NCBI RefSeq assembly: GCF_003254585.1
Contig: NZ_QJGZ01000035.1
Span: forward strand, 308,003 to 372,002
Length of the DNA stretch: 64,000 nucleotides
Reading direction: 5' to 3'
Source: Flavobacterium sharifuzzamanii
GTDB taxonomy: Bacteria > Bacteroidota > Bacteroidia > Flavobacteriales > Flavobacteriaceae
The notes beneath the pieces are model-generated. The model saw nothing but the letters and a program-made list of their open reading frames with translations. It ran no database searches and was not told the origin of the DNA. The stretch's first letter is position 1. Each line of letters starts with the position of its first letter. Below are positions 34,501 through 44,091 of this stretch, piece by piece. A program made the translations under genes and the position numbers.

Positions 34501-35267
34501 ACAATTTTTTCGTTATAGCCGGTTTGGGACTTGACATGAAAATGGAAATTAATCCAAGCTTAATTCGTCAAGTTTTTGAATTTACTTTAAAGAAATTATA
34601 CTTAAAATATATTGTCAACTTGGAGAAATCTGATCAAGAGAAAGTAGATACAACTATTGTAAAATATAGAACTCTAATTGAAAATGCTATCAAAGAGTAT
34701 AATAAAAATGAGAATCACAAAAAAAAGATAGAAGGTGAATTATACTACAATTACCTATATGGTAAAGATCAAATTCCCGGAAATTCAGTTAGAGGGCTTT
34801 TATGGAAAATAGATAAAATGATTGACGAAGAAGATGATAGCAAAAAACCCACAATTAATACATATTTGAATGTTTTTAAAGAATATGTCAAAGGTGTTAT
34901 AGTTGCCAATTTATATATGGATGGACAACAGCCAAAAGATCTTGATTACAATACTTCTGATATTATAGACTTTTTCAGTTTTGTTACTGATTTAGGGAAA
35001 CTTGATATAACACTGGAAGGCACATTAGGTGGTGCAATTGGTGGGACTCTAAAAGGAGGTGAAGCATTATTGACCGCTGGAGTTGGACTAGATTTGGCGG
35101 CAACGTTAACGTATGAGGCAAAATTATATGAAAAAGGTGCAATATCTTATTTCAAAGAGGATGATCCCTTACGTTTTATTTATCAAAACATTCGAAACAT
35201 ATTTGTTCCCCCAAACTCTAATGGTCGTATTGAAGGGAAAAAAGTTTTTAAACTATTAGAAGATTAA
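31590..35267 (+). CDS. Large protein with PG-binding-like and LysM-like domains (1225 aa)
   Basis: Residues of about 55-130 resemble a PG_binding_1 domain (ENEAVKLIKVALNF, then NLKDAIEKFQSWDGISITGT, then NSETLLAIDRKFL). A LysM-like start follows near residue 268 (HKVEKGDTLSQIVIDNYY). After about residue 520 the chain turns beta-rich, with long alternating strands (TGVSASVGVDFSISTEYTF) and a Gly-rich C-terminal segment (GGAIGGTLKGGEALLTAGVG). There is no signal peptide. PG-binding plus LysM at the N-terminus is found in phage tail baseplate/hub and contractile-injection proteins as well as wall hydrolases; no catalytic hydrolase motif is evident. Middle gene of the lysis-linked operon. Confidence 0.7.
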   Translation: MPIYISKDAIGNIPLAEQSLVNSNNGGTLQSLILRNNPFLVRLAKNDTINSPLKIGAENEAVKLIKVALNFINERNDIYPGFVITELNTNTFKFDTNLKDAIEKFQSWDGISITGTVNSETLLAIDRKFLGNEFFDSERKKYIGSASNKQLNFKQSFANNKYEYSISLTENGEIIKVETDSVITGTIVHKGISNAKDTIINPSPKSKNDLLKNKKVQKFIQEKKIDDSGFTFSIKTIDTKLEFSNTETLLDFSLEEENTPPLLFDDDNAKLHKVEKGDTLSQIVIDNYYSGDSNGFPIKNPYDNSVIFTLPKRELFPKDKRSEDARYQFYLNLIYYYNIEQVGEDVKEWGVIGDNGYERYKVNHLDDVNIFNVKTTDSESALPNYNRFLKKMENLNPKAKINFDAEGNTTSFKMVEGKNVRIPSRQFADSMFYFLSFRYNDMLVPVVLPPIFPGAPQTSIMDYVVDHGLDILIDSLSSVINEVKNDAKELYDETLAFFKSAYNFAISVASNWPRGLGGVLDAKANVTWGLPINTKGEIEKSLKREITDREELKIVYKVKSALGVSIDEYQGYTIKLGQRFGHGRSRRKFEIGTGVSASVGVDFSISTEYTFPVRKDETALLTMIMSVFAGSIINSLAKILNHFEILNLDPNQYLTNMEIGVDSSISAGLLSEIGPDNENGLRMPTENSESPEVQNTNRSFGEAGNLLNKLPSLSVDANFNAGVSFSFKADYGTMPYEGEEKHRVFENIEIDCKNYVKAVLDTKLKMGLLYKLFAGITPIGNITTLLTSLLSFDVQLMYGINWKLNRKSSPNLINALDFAFDHIDLNAINSTNNNRTLKYKRGDNLDNNVDTEVSIYFATNTGDVGSICQPGTEVKYNIDMGVLFDMLKNENNRDYYDFESIFKLVKSIEYRKKIGYLHDNRGKKILIKKVVNDDSLTNRTVDAYNSGDQENTEIQLTTKILNATLENIGPDNFFVIAGLGLDMKMEINPSLIRQVFEFTLKKLYLKYIVNLEKSDQEKVDTTIVKYRTLIENAIKEYNKNENHKKKIEGELYYNYLYGKDQIPGNSVRGLLWKIDKMIDEEDDSKKPTINTYLNVFKEYVKGVIVANLYMDGQQPKDLDYNTSDIIDFFSFVTDLGKLDITLEGTLGGAIGGTLKGGEALLTAGVGLDLAATLTYEAKLYEKGAISYFKEDDPLRFIYQNIRNIFVPPNSNGRIEGKKVFKLLED

Positions 35268-35357
35268 TCTCAAAAAATTATTGGAAAAAAATGAGAATAA
35301 ATCAGGTTAATATCCTTATTTTTAATTATTAAATTTATTTTCATTTAGAAAAACAAG

Positions 35358-36491
35358 ATGATATTTATGAAATTTTTACTTTCAATTTTGTTACTCAACA
35401 CATTACTATTCTCAATTAATGTTAAAGCACAAGCTAAACAAGAATATAGCAGTTTACTATTCGAAAAACGAAATGATTTTACGGGTCAAAATTTAAAAGA
35501 TTCTGTAAAAATTGTTTACTCAAAAATGGATGTTGCCAAACAAAACTTAACAGAGGTTGAGAAAAGTGATTTTTTGCGTAATAATGACATCCATGGTTAT
35601 AAGTATATATACTTTGACAGACTTGGCCGAATCAAAGAGAGGCTCGGATCTTCTTTAAGTAAAAACTATGTAATTAATTTCGATAAAAAGAAAACAAAGT
35701 CTTACAAGTATGATGAGAATGATTGGATAGAAAAAAACAAGCATAAAATATCATTAAAGCAATATATCCCAATAAACAATCATAATTTACTTCAAAAGTT
35801 AAACAAAATCAATGTGCATAAAGATACAGTAATTATTGGAGATAAAATATGGCAAGAATACGACGTAGATGTCTATAATTACATCTATGATAAACAAGGA
35901 CGAATTCAAGAAGAACAATCTTTTTGTGTTTACCGAGCGGCTCCAACAATAGATGACAAAAAACCTAATGATGGCGATTTAAGAACTCGGAAATTGTTTA
36001 TTTATGATAAAGACGGCCTTGTTGCAAACCAAAAAATAATTAAAGGTGCTTTTAGTAAAAACATACCTTATACAGATATGGGTACAGAAAGTCCTTTTTG
36101 TGATGACTTGCAATTACAGTATAAATACGATAAGCAAGGTAGAATAACACAAACAACCATGTATGGCTGTGAAAAAATAGTAGCTAAAGAAGAATACTCT
36201 TATCACCCTACAAAAGATTATGTAGAAAAAGTAAAATATTATGTCACGGGACCTGGAGAAATTTCCAATCCAACCAAAAATTTTATAAAGTTTTATAACG
36301 AGCAAGGAGATCTTATAAAAAAAGAATTTATTCCTGACAATTCAGAACAAAATCTTAAAGTAAAAGTTCGTTACTACACCTACGAATACGACAGCCATAA
36401 CAACTGGATAAAATGCAATATGTTCCTTGAAGGAACACCAGAAGGAGAACCGACTTTGGTTGCCGAAAGAAAAATCGAATATTACAATTAG
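35358..36491 (+). CDS. Exported protein with YD/RHS-like repeats (377 aa)
   Basis: A signal peptide (MKFLLSILLLNTLLFSINVKA, start ATG either at 35358 or 4 codons later) leads into a protein with several weak YD-type repeats: YIYDKQGRIQEEQSF, YKYDKQGRITQTTMY and YTYEYDSHNNWIKC. Such repeats occur in RHS-like and in small periplasmic or surface proteins of Bacteroidota. It is the only member of this stretch with a clear Sec signal. The last gene before a strong terminator at 36505-36556, so it ends the lysis operon. It could be an immunity, surface or cargo protein; function unknown. Confidence 0.7.
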   Translation: MIFMKFLLSILLLNTLLFSINVKAQAKQEYSSLLFEKRNDFTGQNLKDSVKIVYSKMDVAKQNLTEVEKSDFLRNNDIHGYKYIYFDRLGRIKERLGSSLSKNYVINFDKKKTKSYKYDENDWIEKNKHKISLKQYIPINNHNLLQKLNKINVHKDTVIIGDKIWQEYDVDVYNYIYDKQGRIQEEQSFCVYRAAPTIDDKKPNDGDLRTRKLFIYDKDGLVANQKIIKGAFSKNIPYTDMGTESPFCDDLQLQYKYDKQGRITQTTMYGCEKIVAKEEYSYHPTKDYVEKVKYYVTGPGEISNPTKNFIKFYNEQGDLIKKEFIPDNSEQNLKVKVRYYTYEYDSHNNWIKCNMFLEGTPEGEPTLVAERKIEYYN

Positions 36492-36504
36492 TTTTTACAA
36501 GATA

Positions 36505-36556
36505 CTATCTCAATACTGCGCTTTATTTTAAGCGCAGTAAAAGATAGTTTTCTTTT
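36505..36556 (+). terminator. Strong terminator ending the lysis operon
   Basis: ACTGCGCTT pairs with AAGCGCAGT across TATTTT, extended by an outer CTATCT/AGATAG stem, followed by TTTTCTTTT. It separates the lysis operon from the giant-gene operon, which therefore needs its own promoter (late element C). From here to 36763 I see only AT-rich DNA and a short hairpin (GCTTTTT/AAAAAGC). Confidence 0.85.
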
Positions 36557-36763
36557 CCTTAAAGCACAGACATCTTTCCTGATGCCATTGTTCTGTAAGC
36601 GTATTTAAAATCCTTATTTCTATTGAGATTTATATCTCTCACTTTCTAAAAACGGCTTAATTCAAGCGCGCAATCTCAATTTCTAAATATTGAGAAATTT
36701 CCCTTTTATTTTCATTCAAAGACTAGCTTTTTCACCTTGAAAAAAGCATAGCTGTCCACTTTC

Positions 36764-36847
36764 TGTACAACTCTGTTAAGTGTTACAATACAAGTGTTCA
36801 ACAACCTTGCAGTTGTTTTTTAAAGCACTTTTTTTTGTAAATCTTTG
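36764..36847 (+). promoter_or_regulatory. Late promoter-like element, copy C (giant-gene operon)
   Basis: Third copy: TGTACAACTCTGTTAAG, then ACAATACAAGTGTTCAA, ACCTTGCAGTTG, a T tract and AATCTTTG (36840-36847). Landmarks and spacing match copies A and B (TTG to AATCTTTG 24 bp, as in B). An untranslated leader of about 230 nt follows before the start at 37084. It begins with TCAAAAAGAAACAA and AATTAAGAGCA, also shared with copy B. Confidence 0.65.
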
Positions 36848-37083
36848 CAATGTCAAAAAGAAACAAATATCTAATTAAGAGCAACATGCATCAAAAAAAC
36901 TACTTCAACATTAAGTAGTAAAACAAAATCAAAAATACTTTTCAAAACCCTTCCTGTCCTCTCTCTCAAGAAAGGAATGCAGAATACTTATGTCTTTTTC
37001 AAAAGATAATCATTCTGACATAATAGAAGACAAATTTTGAATTGTAATCAGCAAACCATTAACAAAGAAATAAACTTAAAAAT

Positions 37084-40000
37084 ATGTCAAATCAAATAAT
37101 GCACCCGTCATTAAGCCAATTATTACCATTGGACAAGATTCCAAATGAGCTCGAGGCAATTAGAGATGCACTTGCTAGTCTTTTTGATTCTGTATTTGTA
37201 AAAAATCTTATTGCCAGTCAAAGCTACGACAACTCTTCTGGTTTTTACAGCATGACATTAACCACGTACAACTCCCTTGGACTTGATATTCCTCTTGCAC
37301 AAGATTTAAAATTAGTTTTGAATCCAACTGTAGATGGCAATACTGAAATTCCAATCAGTTTTGATTATTCATGGATTATTCTAAAATATATCAATGATTT
37401 CAATTTTGAATCATTTGATAATACCGTTGAATCCGTTTTGCGCATTCTTTTTGAATTAGCAGAAATAAACGAAAAAACATTTTTAAATGAACTAATCAAT
37501 ACATTTTATCCAGGCGCAAATGCATTGGTTGATTTTGTTGATCAGTTCAATACAGTACATACAGATGCTTTAGCAACTTTAAACGACGTAAATGCATCTT
37601 TCGACAATCAAGTCGAGCACTTATCACAACAAATTGGAAGTCTTGACATTGACTTGCTAAAATTTGCTTACGAAAACCTTTTAAATGTAGGCAGTGAAGG
37701 ATTAGATCGCTTAAAGAAGTTATTTGCTCATTATTTCGATAATATCGAAAAAAACATCAAAGAAGCATTAACGCTTCAATTTAGAATGGCCATTAACGAA
37801 ATTAGCGTAGGTCTACAATTTCCTCACAAATGGTTACGACCAGTTTATACAGGTACCGAAAATGTTTCCACTGATATAGTTTTAGATCAACCGTTACCAG
37901 ATAATTATTTTAGCTACTTAAAATTTGATGTTGGAAGCTTAGAGTATTCTTCTAATCGCGGATTTATCTTTAATAATATCTCTAGTTTTAGCTTAAATAG
38001 ATCTATGATCGGAAACACTGGATTAATTGCAGAGTTTTCAGGATTAAAAGTAGATTTAAGCAGAGATAAAAATATTCCTGAAGCAGATGCTGACGGAAGA
38101 GGTGCTGCGTTTAGAGGTGTTTACGCTGAAAAAGCAGCAATTACATTACCTAAAAAATGGTTCAAAAAAGAAAATGGCGCTACACTGCAAATTACTGGAA
38201 AACAGCTATTAATTGGTACTGAAGGCGGAATTTCTGGAACAATTGGATTAGAATCCTTAATTGTAGGAAATCCTGTTAGCGAAACTGATTACATGTGGTT
38301 CAAGTTAGGTAATAGTTTCAAAGTTGGTTTTAACAAGTTTGATATTTCCTTCAAACAAAATAGAGTTATCTCTTCGAACATAAAGGGCGCATTAGAAATT
38401 CCAAAATTTAAGAAAGGCAATAATCCATTTATTGTAGATATTGAAGGACACTTATATGATGACGGAGATTTTAACCTAACGGCTTCATTTGATAAAGCAA
38501 ACGAACCTAAAGCTACTTTACTCAATTTAGTAAATTTCGATTTTCACAGTTTCGAGCTTGGAAAACAGGATGATGACTATTATGTAGGCACTTCGTGTTA
38601 TGTTTCATTCCCTCCTGGATTAATGAACACTTTGATGAAAGGTCAGGGGTTTGATATTGAAAAACTTCGAATTTATAGTGATGGAAGCATAGAAGTGGAA
38701 GGTGGATCTATTCCGATTCCTATTAATTTGCCTCCTCTAAATCTTGGACCTGTTCAGATGGCGGTGAGCAACATTAACTTTGGTTCAACTCAAATTGATG
38801 GGCATAAATACAACTTCTGGGGATTTGATGGTGCCATCAGTGTCAATCCGTTAGGGCTTGACGCTCGTGGAGAAGGTATTAAATACTATTATAGCACCGA
38901 AGAAGGTTTCAAAGATTCTTTCATCAGAATCCAGACTATCGAAGTCGATTTGATGATTCCAGGAACTGCTACAGAAGAATCTGCAATGGCAATTATTCAT
39001 GGTATGATTTCGCTTCCTGAGCCTGGGGTTTCTCCAGAATTCATGGGAGAGGTTTCATTAAAGTTACCAAAAGCAAAAATTACAGGAAGTGTAGGAATGC
39101 GTTTTGCTCCTAAATATCCTGCTTTCTTAGTCGATGCAAGTATTGAATTGCCTACCGGAATTCCGCTTGGATTTTTGTCGATTACCGGTTTCAGAGGTTT
39201 ATTAGGATTTAGATATGTGGCTACCAAAAAAGCTGCTGGATTAACAGTAGATAATTCTTGGTACGAATATTACAAACATCCGAAAGCGGGAATCAATATT
39301 AGAAAATTCAGTGGGCCACCAGATTCTATGCAATATAAATCCCCTTTTTCTATTGGGGCTGGAGCAACCTTTGAATCAACTGGAGGTACCCTTTTAAATA
39401 TGCGAGCAATGTTATTGCTTTCTCTTCCTACTTTATTTTATATTGAGGCAGGATTAAATGTTCTTGGTGATAGATTAGGTCCTATTGAGAAAGACCAAAG
39501 CACTCCCCCATTCTTTGCGATGGTTGCCTTTGGAGATGATTCTCTTGAACTTGCTGCTGGGGCAGATTTCCAAATGCCTAAAGATGGTGGCGAAATTATC
39601 CAATTACATGCTTTATTAGAAGCTGGCTTTTTCTTTAAAAATCAAAAACCTTGGTATATCAATCTTGGTTCTAAAAAAGATCCAATTACAGCGAGAATTC
39701 TAACTCTTTTTACTGCAAAAGCATTTATTATGCTGTCTGCTCAAGGAATTGAGGCTGGAGCTAGATTAGACTTTAAACTAGAGAAAAGCTTCGGACCTGC
39801 TAAGGTTAAATTATGGGCTTACTTAGAAATGGGCGGAAAAATTTCTTTCAAACGTCCGCAAATGGGTGGTTACATAGCTGCTGGTGGAGGAATTCAGATT
39901 AAAATCTGGATTATCAATGTTGAAATTGTTTTAGATACCATTTTCTCTGTAGAATCATTTAAGCCATTCCTGATCTATGCAAAACTAGAATTAAGCGTAC

Positions 40001-43000
40001 GCGTCAAAATTGCTTTTGTTAGAGTTCGTAAAACGTTCTTAATTGAACTTCAGTGGGATATTAACAGAATCGTTGACCGCACGCCTTACAGTCCGCTTCC
40101 TAAAGGAACTCACGGAGATGTTAATGACAACAGAACTGCCGATTCTGTAAAAGGAGTTCACATGCTAACCAATGAGGCTTACTTATTGAATTACTTTGAT
40201 ACTATGCCTGCTCCAGGATCAATTTCTAAAATAATTCCATTAGATACCTACATTGATATTAAACTGACTAAAGGAGTATTGCCTAATTCTAGTCTTTCTA
40301 AAATTATTGGTGGATATACGGCTGATGCAAAAAATTACACTGATTTAATGCCTCCAGAAGCAACATCGAAAGCCGGAAGAAAACTCCGTCAGGTAAAACA
40401 CCAATATTCTATTGAATCAATTGAAATAAGTTCTGCAAATGGAAATTCTTGGGTGCCTTATCATCCTTTTGCAGCTGTTGTAGATTCTGCTTCAAGGGAG
40501 CGTGTAGAGAATTTACCTTGGGCACAATGGCAAAAAGTGATAGATCAGTATGACAGTATTCGTGTTTTGGCTACAAATCCGTTCTCCTATTTAAGTGCAG
40601 GTGAACCTGGCTGGCATGTTCCAGAACAATTTGGAATTACTCCTTCTAAATTATTCTGTGTCTCTAATAGCATTGAAGAAGAGTCTGTTAATTTTTTAAA
40701 TAAAAAACTAGGAAAACGTTATTATGTACCTACTCAATATGAAGCAGATAGAATCAATGGTCTGTTCTTTAAACTCGTTGGTGAAACCCCTGAAATTGTG
40801 GATGGCAAGCTTTCTGGGGGAGATTTTATGAGCATTTCTGCTGAGAGCAATCCATTTGGTTTTAGAAGATCGCTTTCATTCAAAAATTATGATAAACTGG
40901 AAATAATTTTCCCTGAATCTGCTATTGAACCAACTTTAAAACTTACAACTCAAGCCAAAACAGTAAATATAACTGCCTATACTTCATTTTTTGAGAAAGG
41001 GGATAAACTTCCTAAATATAAACAAGTTAAAATATGCAAGGCTAAAAATTCGCCAGCTTTAAATGAGATTGCTTACACTAAAGCTGAACTAAGATCGCCA
41101 ATAACTTTATTTGATGAAAACGGAGATGTTTTATCGAAAAAGAAAATTGATAAAGTTATCATCAGTCCAGTGGCTGCAAATGCTGATGCGATTTTAGATG
41201 TTAGAAATAAAATTGCTGCTTTATTTAATGATACATACGCTTCAACTGATGGAGAATTTATTGTGTCAGAACCAAGCGACATAACTGAATATGATCGTTT
41301 AATGACGCTATTGGCTGAATTAAAAGCAGATGCTGGTAACGATAATCCAACTGGAACTTCTGAACCGTTGACATTTACTCGTTTTTATGGATATAACGGA
41401 AACACAAATTATGCTTTTGATAAAGTTTTCAAATACAATGACACTTATTTAGTTTCATTTCATCCAAGTCCAAACACAACTGTTATTGCACAAATTGATG
41501 CTAAAGGAAATCTAGTAAGAGAGCGTTTATTGAATGGTCTAGTGACATCAATGCAGGTTGTAAATAATAATTTATTAGTTACTCAAGCTTTAGATGCTAC
41601 TCAGTGCAAAGGAATTGGTAAAGCAATTATCGATGATAATTTTATCGTAGGCTGCGTAACTCCAACTAAAACAACTGCAATTGTTGAACTTGATTCTGAA
41701 TTAAACAGAACTTTCGGAATGCAGTATCTAAATACTTATTCTACAGGTTTCAATAAATTATTGCCATTACTGAATAATGAATTGCTTTGGATCAATACCT
41801 TAGAAAATGAAACTCAAATTAATTGGGTAAATAGTACTGATCGTTCTATTGTTCATCGCATAAAAATTGACGAAGTAGCACTAAAAGTTCTTCAGCATAA
41901 TAATACTGATTTCAGTCTAATTACAAAAAACAAAAAAATCGTTCGCTTCGGTATTAATCCAAGTACAAAAGCGATTACTATTACGGACACCAAATTAGTT
42001 TCTGAACCATCAATTTCTGAAGTTATTGATGCAGTAATCGCAAATGGCAAAGTCTTGCTTACTGTTAAACTAACAAACGGAAAATTCGGATTGGCTCAGG
42101 TTGATGGAACTGCCGTTACTGTTGTTAAAAATGATGTAATTTTTGATTCTCCAGTTTATTTATCAAATAAAACGCTGGCTGACAATTCAGTTATCGCTTT
42201 CAATGAAAAATATCTGTTTGTATTGAATACTTCATTACAGCTTGTGCGCTTAATTGAAAGAGGAAGCACAAATGATAAAGCATCAGTTCTTCATATTCAT
42301 AATGAACCATCAGAGAATGAAATTTTAATGCTTTCTTCTAAACAAAATGAAAAAGGGATTTATTTCTCTCTGTTTAATGATCAGTTTGATAACTGTTCTT
42401 TACATCCGACAGAAACTGTTTCCGTGGTATCGTCTGCATCTGCTTTGACTAATTCAACTGCTAATCTGAGTGAATTAGAAACTGTTACTAAATCAGAATA
42501 TATAAGAGCAATTAAGTCTTCAAAATTATTGACGATCAATGCTATTCTATGTTCTTCAGGAGGAAATCCAGATGAGGACAATGAATTAGGATATACTACT
42601 TACGTTCAAGAAATTAGATGGCTGACAAAAGAAAGTGCTGAACACAATTTAACCATTCCTGGTGCTACAGCTGTGGCTGAAGATAATAAAGCAATGGAAG
42701 CTGCGATTCAAAATACGGTTCAGCCAATTTGGAGACCAAACTCGACTTACTGCTTAAAATTTACTTTAGCAGATAAAGTAGATGATGGAGCGCCAGTTAA
42801 ATTCGATTACTATTATGGTTTCAAAACATTAGGTCCTGTTGGCCACTACCCTGTTCCTGACGAAGATCTTGCTCCTGGTCAAAAACCGTATGTTAAAAAT
42901 GAATTGACCGAATTATCAAAATCACCGTTGACTTCATTAAGACAGTATTTAGATTACAACCGTTCTTACCCAAATGCTGATGGAAGTTTATTGTCATCTA

Positions 43001-44079
43001 AACCTTCATTCTATGGAAATGAACAGTGTAAGATAACTATGTTCTTCAAGAATCCTTATGTATATCATATGTTCACAGATTGGGACGATTATGGAGCAGG
43101 AAGACCAAAAATTAAAGGGCTGATGAATCTTATTATCAAAGATCCTTTAAATGATGTTCTTATTAAGTATCCATTACCAACAGAAGCAACACCATATCCT
43201 AAAGCAGAGGAAAAAAATATAAAATGGGTCGATGATAATGATCCTCGAATTCCTTTAAACATTAAAATGTTGCAAAACATGATTCAAGGAAGCAGACCTG
43301 AATTGATGTGTTCAATTCAAATTGGTGACATTATTAAACCAAAATCATATGGATATGAGGTAAAACTGACCGATTTAAAACCTTCGAAACTGTACACGGT
43401 TTTAGTTAAAAATTATTTTGATGAAAATCAGAATAACACACCAACTGATAATGAAAATGTATTAGTACATCAATTCGGATTCCAGACATCACGATACAGA
43501 GATTTTGCTGAGCAAGTAAATAGCTTTAAGCTAAGTGCCGAACCAGTACGTAACGCTTTATTTGATGTTCCGTTAAGCTTAAGCGAAAATCAGATTACTT
43601 CTTTAAAGAATGTCATTTTTGGTGAAGAAGATACATTAAGCGATGCATTTGCTTTAAAATATCAGCATTTATTTGATCGTGCTGTCGAAGGAGTTTTAAA
43701 AATGTCTCCTCTTGATCCTGCTCAGTCTACAGAAGTTAATCGAATTATCAATACCAATACTGGTGAAGTCGTAGCGCTTTTAGTTCGAAATCCAGAGCCA
43801 TTCAATATTCCTAAAATTCCATTAGAAGAAATTCAAAATACCATTTCAGTAGTTGACGATGCTGGTGTAGCAAAAGTAAATTATAAAGTACTTCATTCTA
43901 AAGACTATGCCCAGGTTTTAATTATGAATGACAGTAAAAAAATTACTGATCAAAATTTAAATATCAAGTTCGAATACAGAATGTGGAATAATAACGGGTC
44001 TGTTGCCCAGTATTCAACGCCATTAACAGTTCGTGCTGCTGAGCCGGTAACTTTAACTATTGAAAATATAAATCTTTAA
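37084..44079 (+). CDS. Giant beta-rich protein (2331 aa), possibly DUF6603-like
   Basis: The first 250 residues or so are helical (LEAIRDALASLFDSVF, then NIEKNIKEALTLQFRM). A roughly 750-residue region of alternating hydrophobic/polar beta strands follows, with blocks such as GLKVDLSRDKNIPEADADGR and LLIGTEGGISGTIGLE; this wording resembles the DUF6603 group, which I assign only tentatively. Residues of about 1440-1760 look like repeated four-strand blades (beta-propeller-like), and the C-terminus is beta-sandwich-like. There is no signal peptide or transmembrane helix. First gene of the operon from late element C, 12 bp before the vWA protein gene. It may be a structural scaffold of a particle or a lysis-released adhesin/toxin; unproven. 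Confidence 0.7.
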   Translation: MSNQIMHPSLSQLLPLDKIPNELEAIRDALASLFDSVFVKNLIASQSYDNSSGFYSMTLTTYNSLGLDIPLAQDLKLVLNPTVDGNTEIPISFDYSWIILKYINDFNFESFDNTVESVLRILFELAEINEKTFLNELINTFYPGANALVDFVDQFNTVHTDALATLNDVNASFDNQVEHLSQQIGSLDIDLLKFAYENLLNVGSEGLDRLKKLFAHYFDNIEKNIKEALTLQFRMAINEISVGLQFPHKWLRPVYTGTENVSTDIVLDQPLPDNYFSYLKFDVGSLEYSSNRGFIFNNISSFSLNRSMIGNTGLIAEFSGLKVDLSRDKNIPEADADGRGAAFRGVYAEKAAITLPKKWFKKENGATLQITGKQLLIGTEGGISGTIGLESLIVGNPVSETDYMWFKLGNSFKVGFNKFDISFKQNRVISSNIKGALEIPKFKKGNNPFIVDIEGHLYDDGDFNLTASFDKANEPKATLLNLVNFDFHSFELGKQDDDYYVGTSCYVSFPPGLMNTLMKGQGFDIEKLRIYSDGSIEVEGGSIPIPINLPPLNLGPVQMAVSNINFGSTQIDGHKYNFWGFDGAISVNPLGLDARGEGIKYYYSTEEGFKDSFIRIQTIEVDLMIPGTATEESAMAIIHGMISLPEPGVSPEFMGEVSLKLPKAKITGSVGMRFAPKYPAFLVDASIELPTGIPLGFLSITGFRGLLGFRYVATKKAAGLTVDNSWYEYYKHPKAGINIRKFSGPPDSMQYKSPFSIGAGATFESTGGTLLNMRAMLLLSLPTLFYIEAGLNVLGDRLGPIEKDQSTPPFFAMVAFGDDSLELAAGADFQMPKDGGEIIQLHALLEAGFFFKNQKPWYINLGSKKDPITARILTLFTAKAFIMLSAQGIEAGARLDFKLEKSFGPAKVKLWAYLEMGGKISFKRPQMGGYIAAGGGIQIKIWIINVEIVLDTIFSVESFKPFLIYAKLELSVRVKIAFVRVRKTFLIELQWDINRIVDRTPYSPLPKGTHGDVNDNRTADSVKGVHMLTNEAYLLNYFDTMPAPGSISKIIPLDTYIDIKLTKGVLPNSSLSKIIGGYTADAKNYTDLMPPEATSKAGRKLRQVKHQYSIESIEISSANGNSWVPYHPFAAVVDSASRERVENLPWAQWQKVIDQYDSIRVLATNPFSYLSAGEPGWHVPEQFGITPSKLFCVSNSIEEESVNFLNKKLGKRYYVPTQYEADRINGLFFKLVGETPEIVDGKLSGGDFMSISAESNPFGFRRSLSFKNYDKLEIIFPESAIEPTLKLTTQAKTVNITAYTSFFEKGDKLPKYKQVKICKAKNSPALNEIAYTKAELRSPITLFDENGDVLSKKKIDKVIISPVAANADAILDVRNKIAALFNDTYASTDGEFIVSEPSDITEYDRLMTLLAELKADAGNDNPTGTSEPLTFTRFYGYNGNTNYAFDKVFKYNDTYLVSFHPSPNTTVIAQIDAKGNLVRERLLNGLVTSMQVVNNNLLVTQALDATQCKGIGKAIIDDNFIVGCVTPTKTTAIVELDSELNRTFGMQYLNTYSTGFNKLLPLLNNELLWINTLENETQINWVNSTDRSIVHRIKIDEVALKVLQHNNTDFSLITKNKKIVRFGINPSTKAITITDTKLVSEPSISEVIDAVIANGKVLLTVKLTNGKFGLAQVDGTAVTVVKNDVIFDSPVYLSNKTLADNSVIAFNEKYLFVLNTSLQLVRLIERGSTNDKASVLHIHNEPSENEILMLSSKQNEKGIYFSLFNDQFDNCSLHPTETVSVVSSASALTNSTANLSELETVTKSEYIRAIKSSKLLTINAILCSSGGNPDEDNELGYTTYVQEIRWLTKESAEHNLTIPGATAVAEDNKAMEAAIQNTVQPIWRPNSTYCLKFTLADKVDDGAPVKFDYYYGFKTLGPVGHYPVPDEDLAPGQKPYVKNELTELSKSPLTSLRQYLDYNRSYPNADGSLLSSKPSFYGNEQCKITMFFKNPYVYHMFTDWDDYGAGRPKIKGLMNLIIKDPLNDVLIKYPLPTEATPYPKAEEKNIKWVDDNDPRIPLNIKMLQNMIQGSRPELMCSIQIGDIIKPKSYGYEVKLTDLKPSKLYTVLVKNYFDENQNNTPTDNENVLVHQFGFQTSRYRDFAEQVNSFKLSAEPVRNALFDVPLSLSENQITSLKNVIFGEEDTLSDAFALKYQHLFDRAVEGVLKMSPLDPAQSTEVNRIINTNTGEVVALLVRNPEPFNIPKIPLEEIQNTISVVDDAGVAKVNYKVLHSKDYAQVLIMNDSKKITDQNLNIKFEYRMWNNNGSVAQYSTPLTVRAAEPVTLTIENINL

Positions 44080-44091
44080 AAAACAATAAAA

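Noticed and set aside
35358..36491. Calling the YD-repeat protein an RHS toxin
   Set aside because: It is only 377 aa, has a Sec signal, few weak repeats, and no RHS core protease motif or toxin tip.
37084..44079. Idea that the 2331-aa protein is a phage tape measure
   Set aside because: It is beta-rich for most of its length, not a long coiled coil with membrane segments, and no tube or chaperone genes are next to it.
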